Of a DNA stretch of 64,000 nt, positions 11,555 through 23,428 are shown piece after piece. Within the stretch, counting starts at the first letter, position 1, and the number at the start of each line of letters is the position of its first letter. Both the position numbers and the translations under genes were made by a program. The notes beneath the pieces were generated by a model. That model ran no database searches, was not told where the DNA came from, and saw nothing but the letters and a program-made list of their open reading frames with translations. Origin of the DNA: Nemopilema nomurai (Eukaryota > Cnidaria > Scyphozoa > Rhizostomeae > Rhizostomatidae); contig ML133454.1 in NCBI GenBank assembly GCA_003864495.1, forward strand, positions 1,211,149 through 1,275,148, read 5' to 3'.

Positions 11555-14500
11555 ATGGGGACCGATTCTAGAGGTAGGCGAAGAGAAAGAAGTTCAAGCT
11601 CTGAAGCTGATAAAAAGAAAGTTAAAAAGAGTCGTCGATACAAGAAAAAAACTTATTCCAGTGATGAGATAAGCTCTGATTCAGAGGATGAGTATAAGCG
11701 GTAAGCTCATTCCAACATTCCCCAATTTTTATTTACGAATAGACTTGGTTTCTGACCTAGATTATCCTGAAAGGCCAGAAGGACAGCAAGGAAAGAAAAG
11801 ATATAATTTCACATTGAAGTCTAAATGCACATAAAAATTCCCCCAAAACATAAAAAATTCAGCAGAATTAAAACCGAATTGACACAGTGCGAAAAATAAA
11901 GATCAAAAATCAAGACCCACAATTTTGTGCTCTGCATTAACAGGCTAAAGAAGATTCACTGTAGAATATGTAAATCATTCTGTTATTCCGGGTGTCAACC
12001 TAAGTGCAGTTTTAAAACTTCAGCTTTCAAACTGTTAATCGATAATAAATATTTGCATAATGAAACATTTATTATGCCCTATCCTTCAGAGTTAAGAAAT
12101 ATCATACAGAGTTTCATCTTTGTGATTCTAACAAACCTTGTGATTCTAACAAACTCTTAACAGTCCAGATCTTTAGGGCAAATGCATGAATCAACAACAA
12201 TTTTTTTCACCCTGTAGCAAATGTTTATAGTTTAACATGATGCTAGTGTAAATTTATGATTAAATGTGCTGCTGTTACCATTTGAGACTGTAGAGCCATT
12301 GAGAAAGATTTATGAATCTATTATAGCCATGGCTGGCTCATCTTTTCCCCTATATTTTAATCATCCATAATTTTGAAACGTTGACACTCTTATCTCATAG
12401 ATTTTCTTGAAATTTATACTGGTAATATATAGATGTCATAGAAATAAGAAAATCCTAAAAATGTCAGCAACTAACTCCAAACAGTTCTTAAGCTATGTGT
12501 TGGTTTAGATTCAATATTAAATCATATTGTGCAACATAAATTGATCATTTTAATTTTGAAATTTCTTTTTATGTAAGGTTAGCAGGTGCTTTAGATCCAC
12601 AATTTCACCCAGATTGGTTTTTTTTGCTTGTGGAATCCAAAATGAGCATCAAAAATAACTTATTGTAAATTTTTTAGCTATCCACATATCCACAAATTTT
12701 AGCAATCCACAATGATTTTGCCCTATACTTGAAAAAATCATGGAGCAATGTAGATTTTTGGTTTTTTTTCTTTTGGAAAAGGTGATGCATTTATTGAACT
12801 CCATATGTTCCAAAATTTGAGTGAAGTTCTCTCTTCATGCCCTCGTGATGAAAAAATGAAAACAAGTTATTATCAGCCTCTCATATTAGCTATATAAGAT
12901 ATATTAGCAATTCCATAGTTATGGACAATTCAGAATGAAGTTATTGATTTTATTTTTTTATTTTATTTTTATGTTTTGGTCTCAGTCAATGCCAAATAAT
13001 AAGATTATATCTATTTTGTGAAGAAAATGATTTTAAACATTTTGATTTTCTGAGTATTTACCAAATTGTACCTGTTACAGACATACACCGAAATTAGTCA
13101 ACAAATGAAACAGAATTGTTAACAACAATTTTTTCTGAAACTTAAGAGAACCATAATAATATTTCTTGCTGAAACAATATAAACATATATAAATAAGAAA
13201 ATTACCATGTAACATGACAAAAAATACATTAGAGCAATAAATTAGTAAACATTAACACTAGTTAACTCCTGTTACAGACGTATGTTACATATTAACACTG
13301 TGAATTTTATGCGTGAATGTACATCTGTAACACATTTTCTAGAAATGTTGTTAACAATTTAGAAAAAACTTGATGTGCCATATCACATCAGTCTACTTGT
13401 AATTTCTTACTCTTGAAAAATTTATGTTTTCGGTAAAAACAATTAATTTATTTCTGAACTTAAAACTGATGATATTGTACGTCTGTAACAAATTTACCAT
13501 ATTTTCCTGTGAATAAGTCTAGGTTTCAGATCATATACCATATGAATGGTAAAAAGAAGTCATGGTAAAGAAATTTATATGGTAAAGTAAGGTTTATAAA
13601 ACATATAGTCTTACATATAAAACAAGGGGTATTAGAGAATTTCACTGAAATATTTTTTGTTTAAGTTGAAGAAATGAAAAGAAAAAGATCAGTAGCAATT
13701 GTCTTTTTATATGTAAAGTTTTGACCATTTTTGGTGGTTCAATAGATTGATTTGGGATGTAATTTGAAAAAAACACAGTGGGACCTTACTAATATCCATC
13801 TATTTTACTTCAAATTGAAAAAAAATGTTGAAAGCTGTTGCTCATTGCACTCCCTGGCTAAGGACCATATTGTATGACAACTATTATTGTCTGTCACACC
13901 CTTTCTCATTGACCTGAAATCTCTTAACCATTTCCAGAGCTTTGTTCACAAAAAAGCATTTTGAATCACCTTGGAGTGACACCGTAACAGCACAAGGTCC
14001 TACTTTTGCCAAATAATAATTCTATGGAAATAAGGGATGGTGTTCCTGATAACCAATCCAATGTGATTATGCTCTGGGCTCTTCAAATGCTTTCTAAAAA
14101 TTACAAAACTTTGAAATTGACTGAATGAAGCTATGCATAATTCTTTCAAAAGCAGGTATTTTGTCTGTTGTCTGTTGTAGACATTTCCTTTAGCTTACAT
14201 GACCACTCTGATTAGAGCCCAAACTTTCCTACAACATTATTATTCTGATTTGGATGTACCTAATTACTGATTGCTAAAGAGATAATTATTATTCAACAAA
14301 AGAAGTTTAGCCTTTATTTCTAATTTTAAAGGTGTTTTTAGCTACATTTGGGTAAGAGTTTTCAATGATAAAGAGGCTTTGAATATTGTATTATGCTTTG
14401 CAAATGCTTGCAAAAGTTATTTGTTTTACTTTGTAGTACTTCGCCAGAAAAGAAAAAATCGAAATCCAAGTCTAAAAAGAAATCAAGAGAGAGTCCCAGT

Positions 14501-17500
14501 CCAGAGAAGAGGAAAAAACGAAGAAGATCAAGTTCGAGTTTATCTTCCTCACCAGAGAGAAAATTAAGTAAGAAGAAGAAGGCAAGCAAGAATGAAAGTG
14601 AAGAGGAAAGCCCTGTTAAGAAGAAGAAGAAGAAGCATCGCGAAAGTGGCAGCAGAAGCAGATCACCTGCAAAAGGTAAGCCGACAGGAGGGAAGATGAA
14701 AGATAAGCACAAAGAAAAACGGGAGGAGAAGTCGAAGAAAAGGTACGAGAAAGAAAGTGAGGAGGAAGAAGAGAAACAAATGAAGGAAAAGACCAAACAT
14801 AAAGACAAGGCTAAGGAAGGTGTGACAACGAAAGAAGATGGAGATAGAGACAAGGAGAAGAATGGAGAGTCTCGCAAAGGGAAGGAGAAAAATGATGAAG
14901 ATCATAAAGAAAAACGTAAGGGCCAAGAAGCAGAGTCGTTTAGTGATCAAGATGATAGTGTTTATCGCAAAGAACTTCGTGAGGAGAAGACAGGAAGCAA
15001 GGAAAAAAAGAGTACCAAAGAGAAAGAGGCTAAAAGTAAGGATAAAGATAAAAGAGATAAGGCTGGAGAGCATAAGGAGCTCGATAAACAGAGAGAGAAA
15101 GATAGGGATAGAGATAGGGCTAGGGATAAAGAAAGGGAAAGAGAGCGAGACAAAGAACGAGGGAAAGAACGGAAAGAACAAGACAAGGAAAGAAGCAGAG
15201 ATCATAAGGATGAAGACAGAGAGACGAAGGAAAGAACAAGGAGTAGAGACCAACGCGAAGACAGAGGTAGGGATCGAGATAGAGATAAGGACAAAGACAG
15301 GCAGAAGGAGGAGAGGCATCGTAGTAAAAAGCACGATCGGCATGATGACAAAGAGACATCGGAGAACAAAAGTGGAAAGGACAAGTCAGATGGAGCTGTT
15401 GCTCTAGATAACATTGAGGATGAAATGAGAAGGAGGAAGGAACGAGTCGAAGCATGGAGAGTAGCGAGGCAGCAAAAAGATGACGAGGGAAACGATGAAG
15501 ACAAAATCGAGGGGAAAAAGTGGAGTCTGGAAGATGATGATGACGACGATGAAGAGGATTCATCGTCCAGCAAGAACGACGAGAAGGTTGAAGTTGATGA
15601 GGTAGACCCACTGGATGCGTATATGAAAGAGGTACAAAAGGAAGTCAAGAAGTTCAGCGTGTTTGGACAGACAGCGAAGGAGAAGGGAAAAACAACCACA
15701 ATTGTGACAACTGTCGTTAAAAAGGCAGAAAATGACACAGGGGAAAAGAAACCCGAAGTTATTGAGCAAAATCAAGATCTCATGGAATACTCATCTGAAG
15801 AGGGGGAGAAAGAAGACATCCTGGAGGGAAATGCATTTGCTGCCATGAAACTTAAAAAGAAGAAAGAACTTCTTGCAGCTGATCACTCAAAAATCTATTA
15901 CCGTTCGTTCAGGAAGAGCTTTTACGTTGAGGTTCCCGATCTTGCGAGGATGACTGAAGAAGAGGTGGACAAATACAGACTTGATTTAGGCAGCATTCGA
16001 GTTGTGGGGAGGGACATTCCAAAGCCGATTAAAACTTGGGCTCAATCAGGAGTCAACAACAAGGTCCTTGAGGTCCTCAAAAAATGCCAATACGAGAAAC
16101 CTACGCCAGTTCAGGCTCAAGGAATTCCATCTATTATGTCTGGTCGTGACGTCATCGGCATTGCTAAAACTGGAAGTGGAAAAACATTAGCATTTTTGCT
16201 GCCAATGTTCAGACACGTATTAGACCAGGAACCATTGGATGAGAACGATGGCCCCATTGCAATCATAATGACACCTACCCGAGAACTTGCGTTGCAGATC
16301 TACAAAGAAACAAAGCGATTCTGCAAACCACTCGGTCTTACGACTGTTTGCATCTACGGAGGAAGCGGAATAAGCGAGCAAATCGCCGAGCTCAAACGTG
16401 GAGCTGAAATAATCGTGTGTACTCCAGGGAGAATGATTGACATGTTGACTGCAAACAGTGGGCGTGTGACCAATTGCAGGCGCTGCACGTACCTGGTTTT
16501 GGACGAAGCTGACCGCATGTTCGATATGGGCTTTGAGCCACAGGTTATGAAGATTATCGCCAACATTCGAGATGACAGCAGACGGTTCTGTTCTCAGCAA
16601 CATTCCCTCGTCAGCTCGAAGGCCTTGCAAGGAAGCTGCTCAAGTCGCCGATTGAGATCGAAGTGGGCGGGCGTAGCATCGTCTGCTCTGATATTTCTCA
16701 ACATGTTGTTGTGATTGAAGAGGATAACAAGTTCTTGAAGCTGCTTGAGCTGCTGGGGATGTACCAAGACCAGGGGAGTATCCTCATCTTTGTCGAGAAG
16801 CAGGATTCTGCTGATGTTCTTTTCAAGGATTTACTTAAACGCGGGTATCCCTGTTTATCTCTGCATGGAGGTATGGATCAGTTTGATCGTGACAGCACCA
16901 TCACTGACTTCAAAAACGGTAACATCAAAATAATGGTTGCCACCTCAGTAGCGGCACGAGGGCTTGACGTCAAGCAACTTAACTTGGTTGTCAACTATGA
17001 CTGCCCGAATCATTTCGAAGATTATGTTCACCGCGTTGGGCGTACTGGACGAGCTGGGAACAAGGGTGTGGCTTTTACTCTGATTACACCTGATGAAGGC
17101 AGGCTGGCCCAAGATTTGATTAAGGCTCTGGAGACTTCTAAAGCAGCAACTCCTGAAGAACTTAAGGTATTGTGGCAAGAGTATAAGGAGCAGATGAAGT
17201 CAGAAGGTAAGAAGGTGAAGAGGGAAAAGAACAAAGGATTCGGTGGGAAAGGATTCAAATTCGACGAGGAGGAAGAGGCAAAGAGCAACGAAATGAAGAA
17301 GATGCAGAAATGGGCACTTGGCCTACAGGACTCGGACGACGAAGCTGAAGCGGCAGAAAATGCGATGGACAAGATAGAAGAAGATTTGAACAAGGCATTT
17401 CACGATTCGAAGCCAAAGAAGGCGCCTCCACAGCTAGCGCCAGGCCTCGCGGGGCAGCAACCTGCTGTCATTGACAAAGACAAGATGAAGAAAGCTTCGA

Positions 17501-18027
17501 GTATTGCAGCAATGATTAATATAAAGATCAGTCAGGGTCAAAATGCAGACAAGACACAGCAAGCTGCAACGCAGATTCTAAAGGGGGGAGCACTCGAGCA
17601 AATTAAAGGAATCGGCTTGGCGAAGCAACTTGCTGACAAAGTCAACGCCAAGTTAAACTACAAAGCTCCGGAAACTGAGAAGGAGGATGAGGGACAGGCA
17701 GAGCCGGAGAAGCTGGAGAAGTTTGAGTCTGAAATCGATATCAATGACCTACCACAGCAAGCAAGATGGAGAATAACATCGAAAGAAACAATATCAAGGG
17801 TGTGTGAGGTATCAGAGGCTGGCATTACAGTACGGGGTTCCTATGTACCCCCGGGAAGCAAGGTTAAGGAAGGGGAAAAGAGACTGCATTTATACATCGA
17901 GTCGTTGTCGGAAAGGGCAATACAAATTGCCAGAGCCGAAGTTAGAAGGCTGTTGAAAGAAGAGTTAATAAAGTTTGAATCGTCGACTTATAGGCCCCAA
18001 GCGGGTGGACGATATAAGGTAGTTTAG
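11555..18027 (+). CDS. DDX46: DEAD-box pre-mRNA splicing helicase DDX46 (PRP5), with an internal frameshift
   Basis: Exon 1 is 11555-11700 (phase 2 end, GTAAGC donor); exon 2 is 14437-18027; intron 1 is 2,736 bp. The frame breaks by one missing base near 16577-16579. Read across the break, the product is about 1,245 residues, longer than the roughly 1,030 of vertebrate DDX46 because of an expanded N-terminal Lys/Glu/Arg/Asp/Ser-rich region. Family knowledge: PRP5 is an RNA-dependent ATPase acting with the U2 snRNP at branch-site recognition in the nucleus. Motifs seen: motif I AKTGSGKT (about 625-632), Ia PTRELALQ, Ib TPGR, II DEAD (about 738-741), III SAT (just after the break), [34 protein letters not shown]. 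The C-terminus ([11 protein letters not shown], then GGRYKVV) is the conserved PRP5 tail. Identity is very secure. Confidence 0.93.
13073..13490. repeat. Four copies of a 13-bp TGTTACAGACRTA motif in inverted arrangement (DDX46 intron 1)
   Basis: TGTTACAGACATA is at 13073-13085 and TGTTACAGACGTA at 13270-13282. The reverse complements TACATCTGTAACA and TACGTCTGTAACA are at 13320-13332 and 13478-13490. The outer pair faces inward like terminal inverted repeats of a 418-bp element; the inner pair does the same around 63 bp. I see no clear target-site duplication, so whether this is a MITE or nested MITEs is open. Confidence 0.5.
16577..16579 (+). other. One-base deletion (frameshift) just before helicase motif III of DDX46
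   Basis: The upstream frame reads NIRDD correctly to 16576, then runs into unrelated residues and stops at 16714. From 16579 the next frame reads [18 protein letters not shown], exactly the expected DDX46 segment, and stays open for 482 codons. One base is missing in the codon at 16577-16578. With no other lesion in about 3.6 kb of exon, a consensus error is as likely as a real mutation. Confidence 0.85.
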
Positions 18028-18366
18028 GGTATTTCTATTGCATTCGACGGGAAATTGCTCTTCTTTGGCATAGTTGCCACGCTTCAGAGATCTGCCTTTT
18101 CTCATTCAACGCTACCCTAGCATTAAATGGCGGATTTTATATACACTGATCTATGTAGAAACCCATGGGCAATAGACTGTCAGAGAGACTTTTTTAGTAA
18201 TTATCTGAAAAGTATTCCCAATGCAAATTTACATTCTCCCTTACCAAACCGATAATTTGAGAAACTTACTTCTACCTCCAGGATGGTTTTTCTTAAAGTT
18301 TTGATACCAGTTCACTAAACATCGCCTGTCCATATGCAAGGCATTTTCCTTCTCTTCGTGTAGGAG

Positions 18367-18372
18367 AATAAA
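18367..18372 (+). terminator. Poly(A) signal candidate of DDX46
   Basis: AATAAA lies about 340 bp after the DDX46 stop at 18027. A second AATAAA at 18817-18822 could serve a longer 3' UTR. Confidence 0.4.
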
Positions 18373-18822
18373 CTACCTATTAATATCTTCATTCGCTTTC
18401 ATAGAAACTTTGTACTCATTCATCTTTGTCAAAACTTTGTAAAAAGAAAGATCAACGTGTCCCTCAGTTCTTTATTTTACGTATTTTATAAAGTATCGCC
18501 AGCATGAGAAAGCAGATCCTCGATTTTATGACACCTTTTGTTGTAAATGAAGTTGTTTTGTCTTTGTTTGGTCTTCGCGTCATGTGCTTTTGCAGAATTT
18601 AGCTCAAGAGTGATTGGTGTGGTAATAGACTTTGATTTCAAATTATTTACGTATTTCACAAGATAATCATATAGATTGGGTATCGAAAATTGCCACAGCT
18701 GTGTTGCGCAATGATCGCAAAGATTGTTGTGCATGTGGACCTCATATATAAACTGACATTTACCGGTGGAAATAGCCATGTCAGGTAAACGTATATTATG
18801 AACATATTTATTAAGAAATAAA

Positions 18823-20692
18823 CAATTTATTAAAGTTATTTCTTTTATTGTTGATCCATTTAGTTAGATTGTAAGCTTTCATTTGAAGAAGTGGTTATGA
18901 AGTAGCCCAAACTTTAAAATTATAACATCAAAATGATTCCATAATTGTATTCCATAATTCCATAGTGCAATGCAGATTTGCATAAAGAAGATTGGGATCG
19001 CAAGTGCTATTGCCTCAGGAAACGATTTGACGAATGTTGCTGAGGAACTCCTCTTGGCAGTCTTATCTGTCTTATATGTTTCAGTCATGCAGTCCAAAAA
19101 CATTTTAACAATTAAAATCGAAACTTTAATTTAAATTCTCATAACCTGCCATGAAATTTGAATTTGATCAACCTAGATTCACTGGTTAAAGTGAAGAACA
19201 ATCCTAATGGATGATTATAAAAACGAATGTTTGGACCGGAACACTGTGATGCTATAAATAATCCATTATCAAGGGGTCAAGGAGAAATAGGTTAACAGGA
19301 AAGGTAAAATTCCAATGCTTTGATTAACAGCTATGATCCTGGAGAAGATTGCTGAGACAAAGATCAATTTTTGAATTATTTTTCTGCTCCTGTGAGTTCG
19401 ATTGTCCCCCGAAAAATGTTGGACTTTCGATTCAATAAAATCCGCCTCAAAACACGCATTGACCATTGAATTGGAGAAGGGGAGTTGTTTTTCGAAAAGA
19501 GTAAATTTTTTGTGTTCAGCCGTTTCCTGTAATACTCTTTCCTGAAGCAACTCTACAGTTGAACGAATCAGAAATTTGAGGGAAATTTTGATAGAAAAAG
19601 TGATTGCTTACTGATAAAATTGTAACTTTAAAAATGGCTGCTTCCTGTAGATTACATTTTTCAACATAACAAATCATTGCATTGTCAGTACTTCTATCCT
19701 AAAATGTCAGGACAAAATAAGTCATAGCATACTGAAGATAAGCATTGTCAAAAATTCTTTCAAAATTTCAATTAAAATGCATGAATTTTGCCAATATCCA
19801 ATATATCAACTGGAAAACAGGAAAGATGCTAGTGGCATAGAACGTATAAGGAAAAGCATATCCAACTAAGCAAAGATTATCATGACTAATTCCCCAAGCC
19901 TTCGAAAAAACTCAAAGTTGTAGCGGTCAAGATTTAAAATCGACAGTAAATGGCTTTGCTTCGTAATATCAGATGTAGTATATATGAGTAGATGCGTACT
20001 TCATGGATAAAGAGAAGTGCACAATGTTTATAAATAGCTGAATTTGAACGATAGCAATGAAATAAACAGCGTTATGAAAACAGGCCTAGCCTCGCGAGAG
20101 CTGTGATTAGGCCTATTATGAAGTGTGTACTTACGAGGGAAGTGCGTGATATGACACCTTTTTCGTTTCAAATTTCTCATCTCCATTCACTTTACAGCTT
20201 CTCCCTGCCTCAAAGTGCTTGACCCTACGGGAAATTCGCTTTTGCAAGCTGCTAAAAAGCACAGTCCTTCATATTTTGGTTACTGTCGTTCTCTTGAATT
20301 TTCCCGCGAGGTGGCGTAGGTAAATGGCGCGAGTCGAGAACAAAGGATAATCGGTCCAGTCTTTTCTAAGTCAGTGCGCAGGGGTCCAAGGCAGTTTTAC
20401 GAGGAGTTTGAAAATGTATTATTCCTGCTTCCTTCCAAATATTTCTTGAAAATGAGCAGCTATTTTTGTCATCATTAAAAATTTTATGTTAAAGGATGAG
20501 GTTTCTCGATGCGAGCCACTAATGTTGCAATAGCTATTGCAGAAATACTGATATTAATATGTAGTTGCAGAAACACCGCTATCCAAAACCATTTCAGGCA
20601 ATTTCAGTAATAACATATTACTTTTATACTACAAAATTATTCAAACAAAGCAGCATTTGCTTCAAGAAGTTCCCATTCACAACGATGCAGAG
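18823..20692. other. Gene-free interval between DDX46 and the minus-strand homeobox gene
   Basis: AT-rich sequence with only short frames on either strand (longest 93 codons). No domain, repeat or RNA gene was recognised. It should hold the 3' UTR of the minus-strand homeobox gene next to 20693. Confidence 0.4.
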
Positions 20693-22865
20693 TTAATGGT
20701 CCATCGAAATATTCACATGATCGTAATCTTTCGAAAATGATATCTTTATTTTTTCGCAGTTCTGTGGTAGATGCAAAGGCTCAGCATTAATTCTCTTTAT
20801 CTGGCTTTGGTCAATTTTTCCTTGAAAGGCTGACGTCGAAAATAGGCCACTTTCATCAACTGTAGTCAGCGTTGAAGAACTAAGTTGGCACGAAGGTGCC
20901 TCTTTGTTGCTAGACTCCGCTCTTCGTGCTGCAAAAAATTGCTTATTAGTCTAGCTAGTTAGCCTGTGTGTGTGTTTTTTTATAACTATAACTATTTCAT
21001 TATGTAACTTTTATCAAGGTAGATTTGAATCAACGTTTCTGCTAATCATTTGAAAATATAGCACGATGTAGCGATGGTTCGTTGCAAGTTACTGAAACTG
21101 CTAGTTACATATTGATGTCAACAAAGATTGCCAAAATATGCTTGATTACTTAAAAATTAGGCCCTTTTAAAAGAAACGTTGCATGTCTTATTGTCACTCT
21201 ACTACTAAGCTCACCAACCAGTGTTTTAAAGATCATTTTTATGTTTAGCCACTGTATAGCAAAGTACTTTTGAATTTCAATATCCCCTTACCTTCCTCGC
21301 GAGCTTTAGCTTCCTTTAAAAGGCACCTCACTAAAGCTTCCTCTGTCTCAGAGCTGGATTGCTGACTGGTTGATGCAGATTGCCTCCTCTCCATTCCTTG
21401 CAATCTATTGGTTGGAAGCTCAGATGCATACCGTGAAGATGACGACTGCAAAGTAATAGATTTGCTCATTGATTTGTATTATTAAATTTCGGATATAATT
21501 TAGACCTCTGTTTCACATGATCTCTAAAAGAAAGTGTTTGAAGTACAATCAAAATATATAGGAGAGAAGTCGGGCACCAATTTCAACAAAATACAGTGAA
21601 ACCTGGTTGAAAAACAAATTGCTTTTATTCTGTATTTGAATGTGGCATAAGGCACCCAGTAATCTGACATACAATTGGTGGGTACTGTAAATTTATCATC
21701 TATGTCTTAAATGCAAATCAAGATAGTAATACACCATCAGTGGCGGCAAGAATATGCTGTGAACTCGCGACCAAGGCGAACTCTAGAAGGGGCAACTCAC
21801 CAGATTTGCAGCTCCTCTGTTGTTTAGAACACTAAGGGCTAAGCGGTCCTCCTTCAGTCTTTCTCCTTAGCTCTTCTATTTTGAAACCAAACGCGTACGC
21901 GATCAACAGGCAGGCTAACTTTCTTTGCCACCTCCTTCCTTGTCGAAGCACTAGGGTAGTTGTTTTCCTCGAACGTGGCTTCAAGAATTGTTAGTTGGTC
22001 TGAGGTGAAGACTGTCCTTGGCTTCTGTCTTCTTAGGTAAAGCGAGGGGTCTATTCAAATGATAACACAAAGCTGACTTGGCACTGAGAAACTTGAGATG
22101 GAACTTTTAATTCAAGAGAAGCTATCGTAGGAGCTCAACTGAGTTTCAAATCATAACATTATTAGTGCTTTGTGGTACAAAACTTCACAATTGCTAGAAA
22201 AAGCGGAACTAGTTTTCGCATACTAGAATTATTAGATAACGACATTAGTGGGGTAAAAATTGTGAGAAATGAACGGGAAAAGGCACTTTTTCTCCTTTTT
22301 TCTCGTACAAATGACATTTAGATCGCCGTGATGGTAAAGCTCGTTGATCAACCTGGCAACATCTTCACAAATGTTTAGAAATGCTAAAGTTTAGCTACAA
22401 ATTGCAGAAATATCAAGGAAAGCACTAGCCATGATGGCAATCTTCTTATCCAGTGATAGGCCAGAAGCAAGAGAAATGAAAAACCCCATCACACTCACCG
22501 AAGGTGACGTAGTCCCCACAAGCGCTGTTCATAAACCCGTGGTAGGGTGGCATGTATCCGTAGCAAAGATGCGGTTGGAACAAAGGATGTCCTTGCAAAG
22601 ACAACTGGACACTTCTCCCTGCTTGTTGGTTGTTTAGCCAAGCTGAGTCTGGTTGTACAGGTAATGCAGGGGGCTGCGAGCAAGTCGAGCTTTGTGTTGA
22701 CTTCGGAATGATGCTGCTGACACCTGTATGTGGAGGCAGATTCGACTGTATCGATTTTACGCTTGTACAATCAAACAGGCTTGCTTCCTGAGTGACCTCT
22801 TTTAGGTTATGAACTGTCGTTTCCGGGGAACTGGAAATGTTGCTTGCCACTTCTGAATTCTCCAT
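20693..22865 (-). CDS. PRD-like (Q50) homeobox transcription factor, four exons, with a frameshift in the homeodomain
   Basis: Exons in transcript order: 22499-22865, 21801-22050, 21292-21445, 20693-20928. Phases agree (1, 0, 1) once one missing base near 21860 is allowed for. The start is ATG at 22865 (MENSEVASN). Exon 2 encodes a full 60-residue homeodomain (22030 down to 21852) with R5, L16, F20, W48, F49, Q50, N51 and R53. Helix 3 reads [14 protein letters not shown], preceded by the unusual LPVDR. Gln at position 50 and the overall pattern fit the PRD-like class, which binds TAAT-type sites in the nucleus; I cannot name the family. The N-terminus is Ser/Pro/Gln-rich with no paired domain, and no octapeptide or EH1 motif was seen. 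Exons 3-4 are polar and unrecognised. As given, the frame stops after RAKEKD. Confidence 0.85.
21860..21862 (-). other. One-base deletion in a homopolymer at the end of the homeodomain
   Basis: The minus strand reads AAG GAG AAA GAC TGA after NRRA, giving a stop. One more A in the run would give [13 protein letters not shown], continuing to a GTGAGT donor in phase 0. The next exon begins in phase 0, which independently supports that frame. A homopolymer length error is the simplest cause. Confidence 0.8.
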
Positions 22866-23428
22866 ATCTCAATTCTAAGTATCAATTACTGTGTCCTAAG
22901 GCTTAAGTTAACGCAGTGAACTGATTTGCAAAATGATTTTTCCATCAATTTAAATCGACTTCTCTGTGACGTGACTGATGATTCATGTGACGTACAAATT
23001 ATGTACTAGTTCCAGTCCCCTAGCAATGGTCGGATGCTGAGAAGTAAGATCTTATTCAGATGATAGATCTTTGCAATAAGAAACACTATTAACGACTACT
23101 AAAAAACTAAAACCAGGAAACAAAAAGCTTCAACATTATATCGCTATGTTTTACTTTTAGATTCCTAAATTTTGTTCATTCTAATGTGACGTGAAAATTA
23201 TGAGGCCGCTGTTGAAATCATTGCAATATAATTTGGTGGTTGCAATCGTTTAAAAATTGAAACAAGAGGAAAGCAGGCTGGATAGGAAAACTTCGTTAGA
23301 ATGTATCGCGTCAGATCGAAAATTCCCACGAAACGGTATACAGTTTCAAGCCGATCGAGCTTTCGAACGGGCAAAGGATTCCATTCACCGAATAACGGCA
23401 AAGTCCGTTCAGATTAGATCACAAATGA
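22866..23428. promoter_or_regulatory. Shared upstream region of two divergent homeobox genes
   Basis: About 563 bp separate the two start codons on opposite strands. The octamer TGTGACGT occurs three times in the same orientation, at 22965-22972, 22986-22993 and 23185-23192; the first two start 21 bp apart. TGACGT is the core of CRE/ATF-type bZIP sites (established knowledge); a role here is inference. No TATA box was assigned. Confidence 0.4.

Noticed and set aside
14362..15738. Long minus-strand frames opposite the DDX46 N-terminus
   Set aside because: They are low-complexity Ser/Leu/Phe shadows of the Lys/Glu/Arg-rich coding strand.
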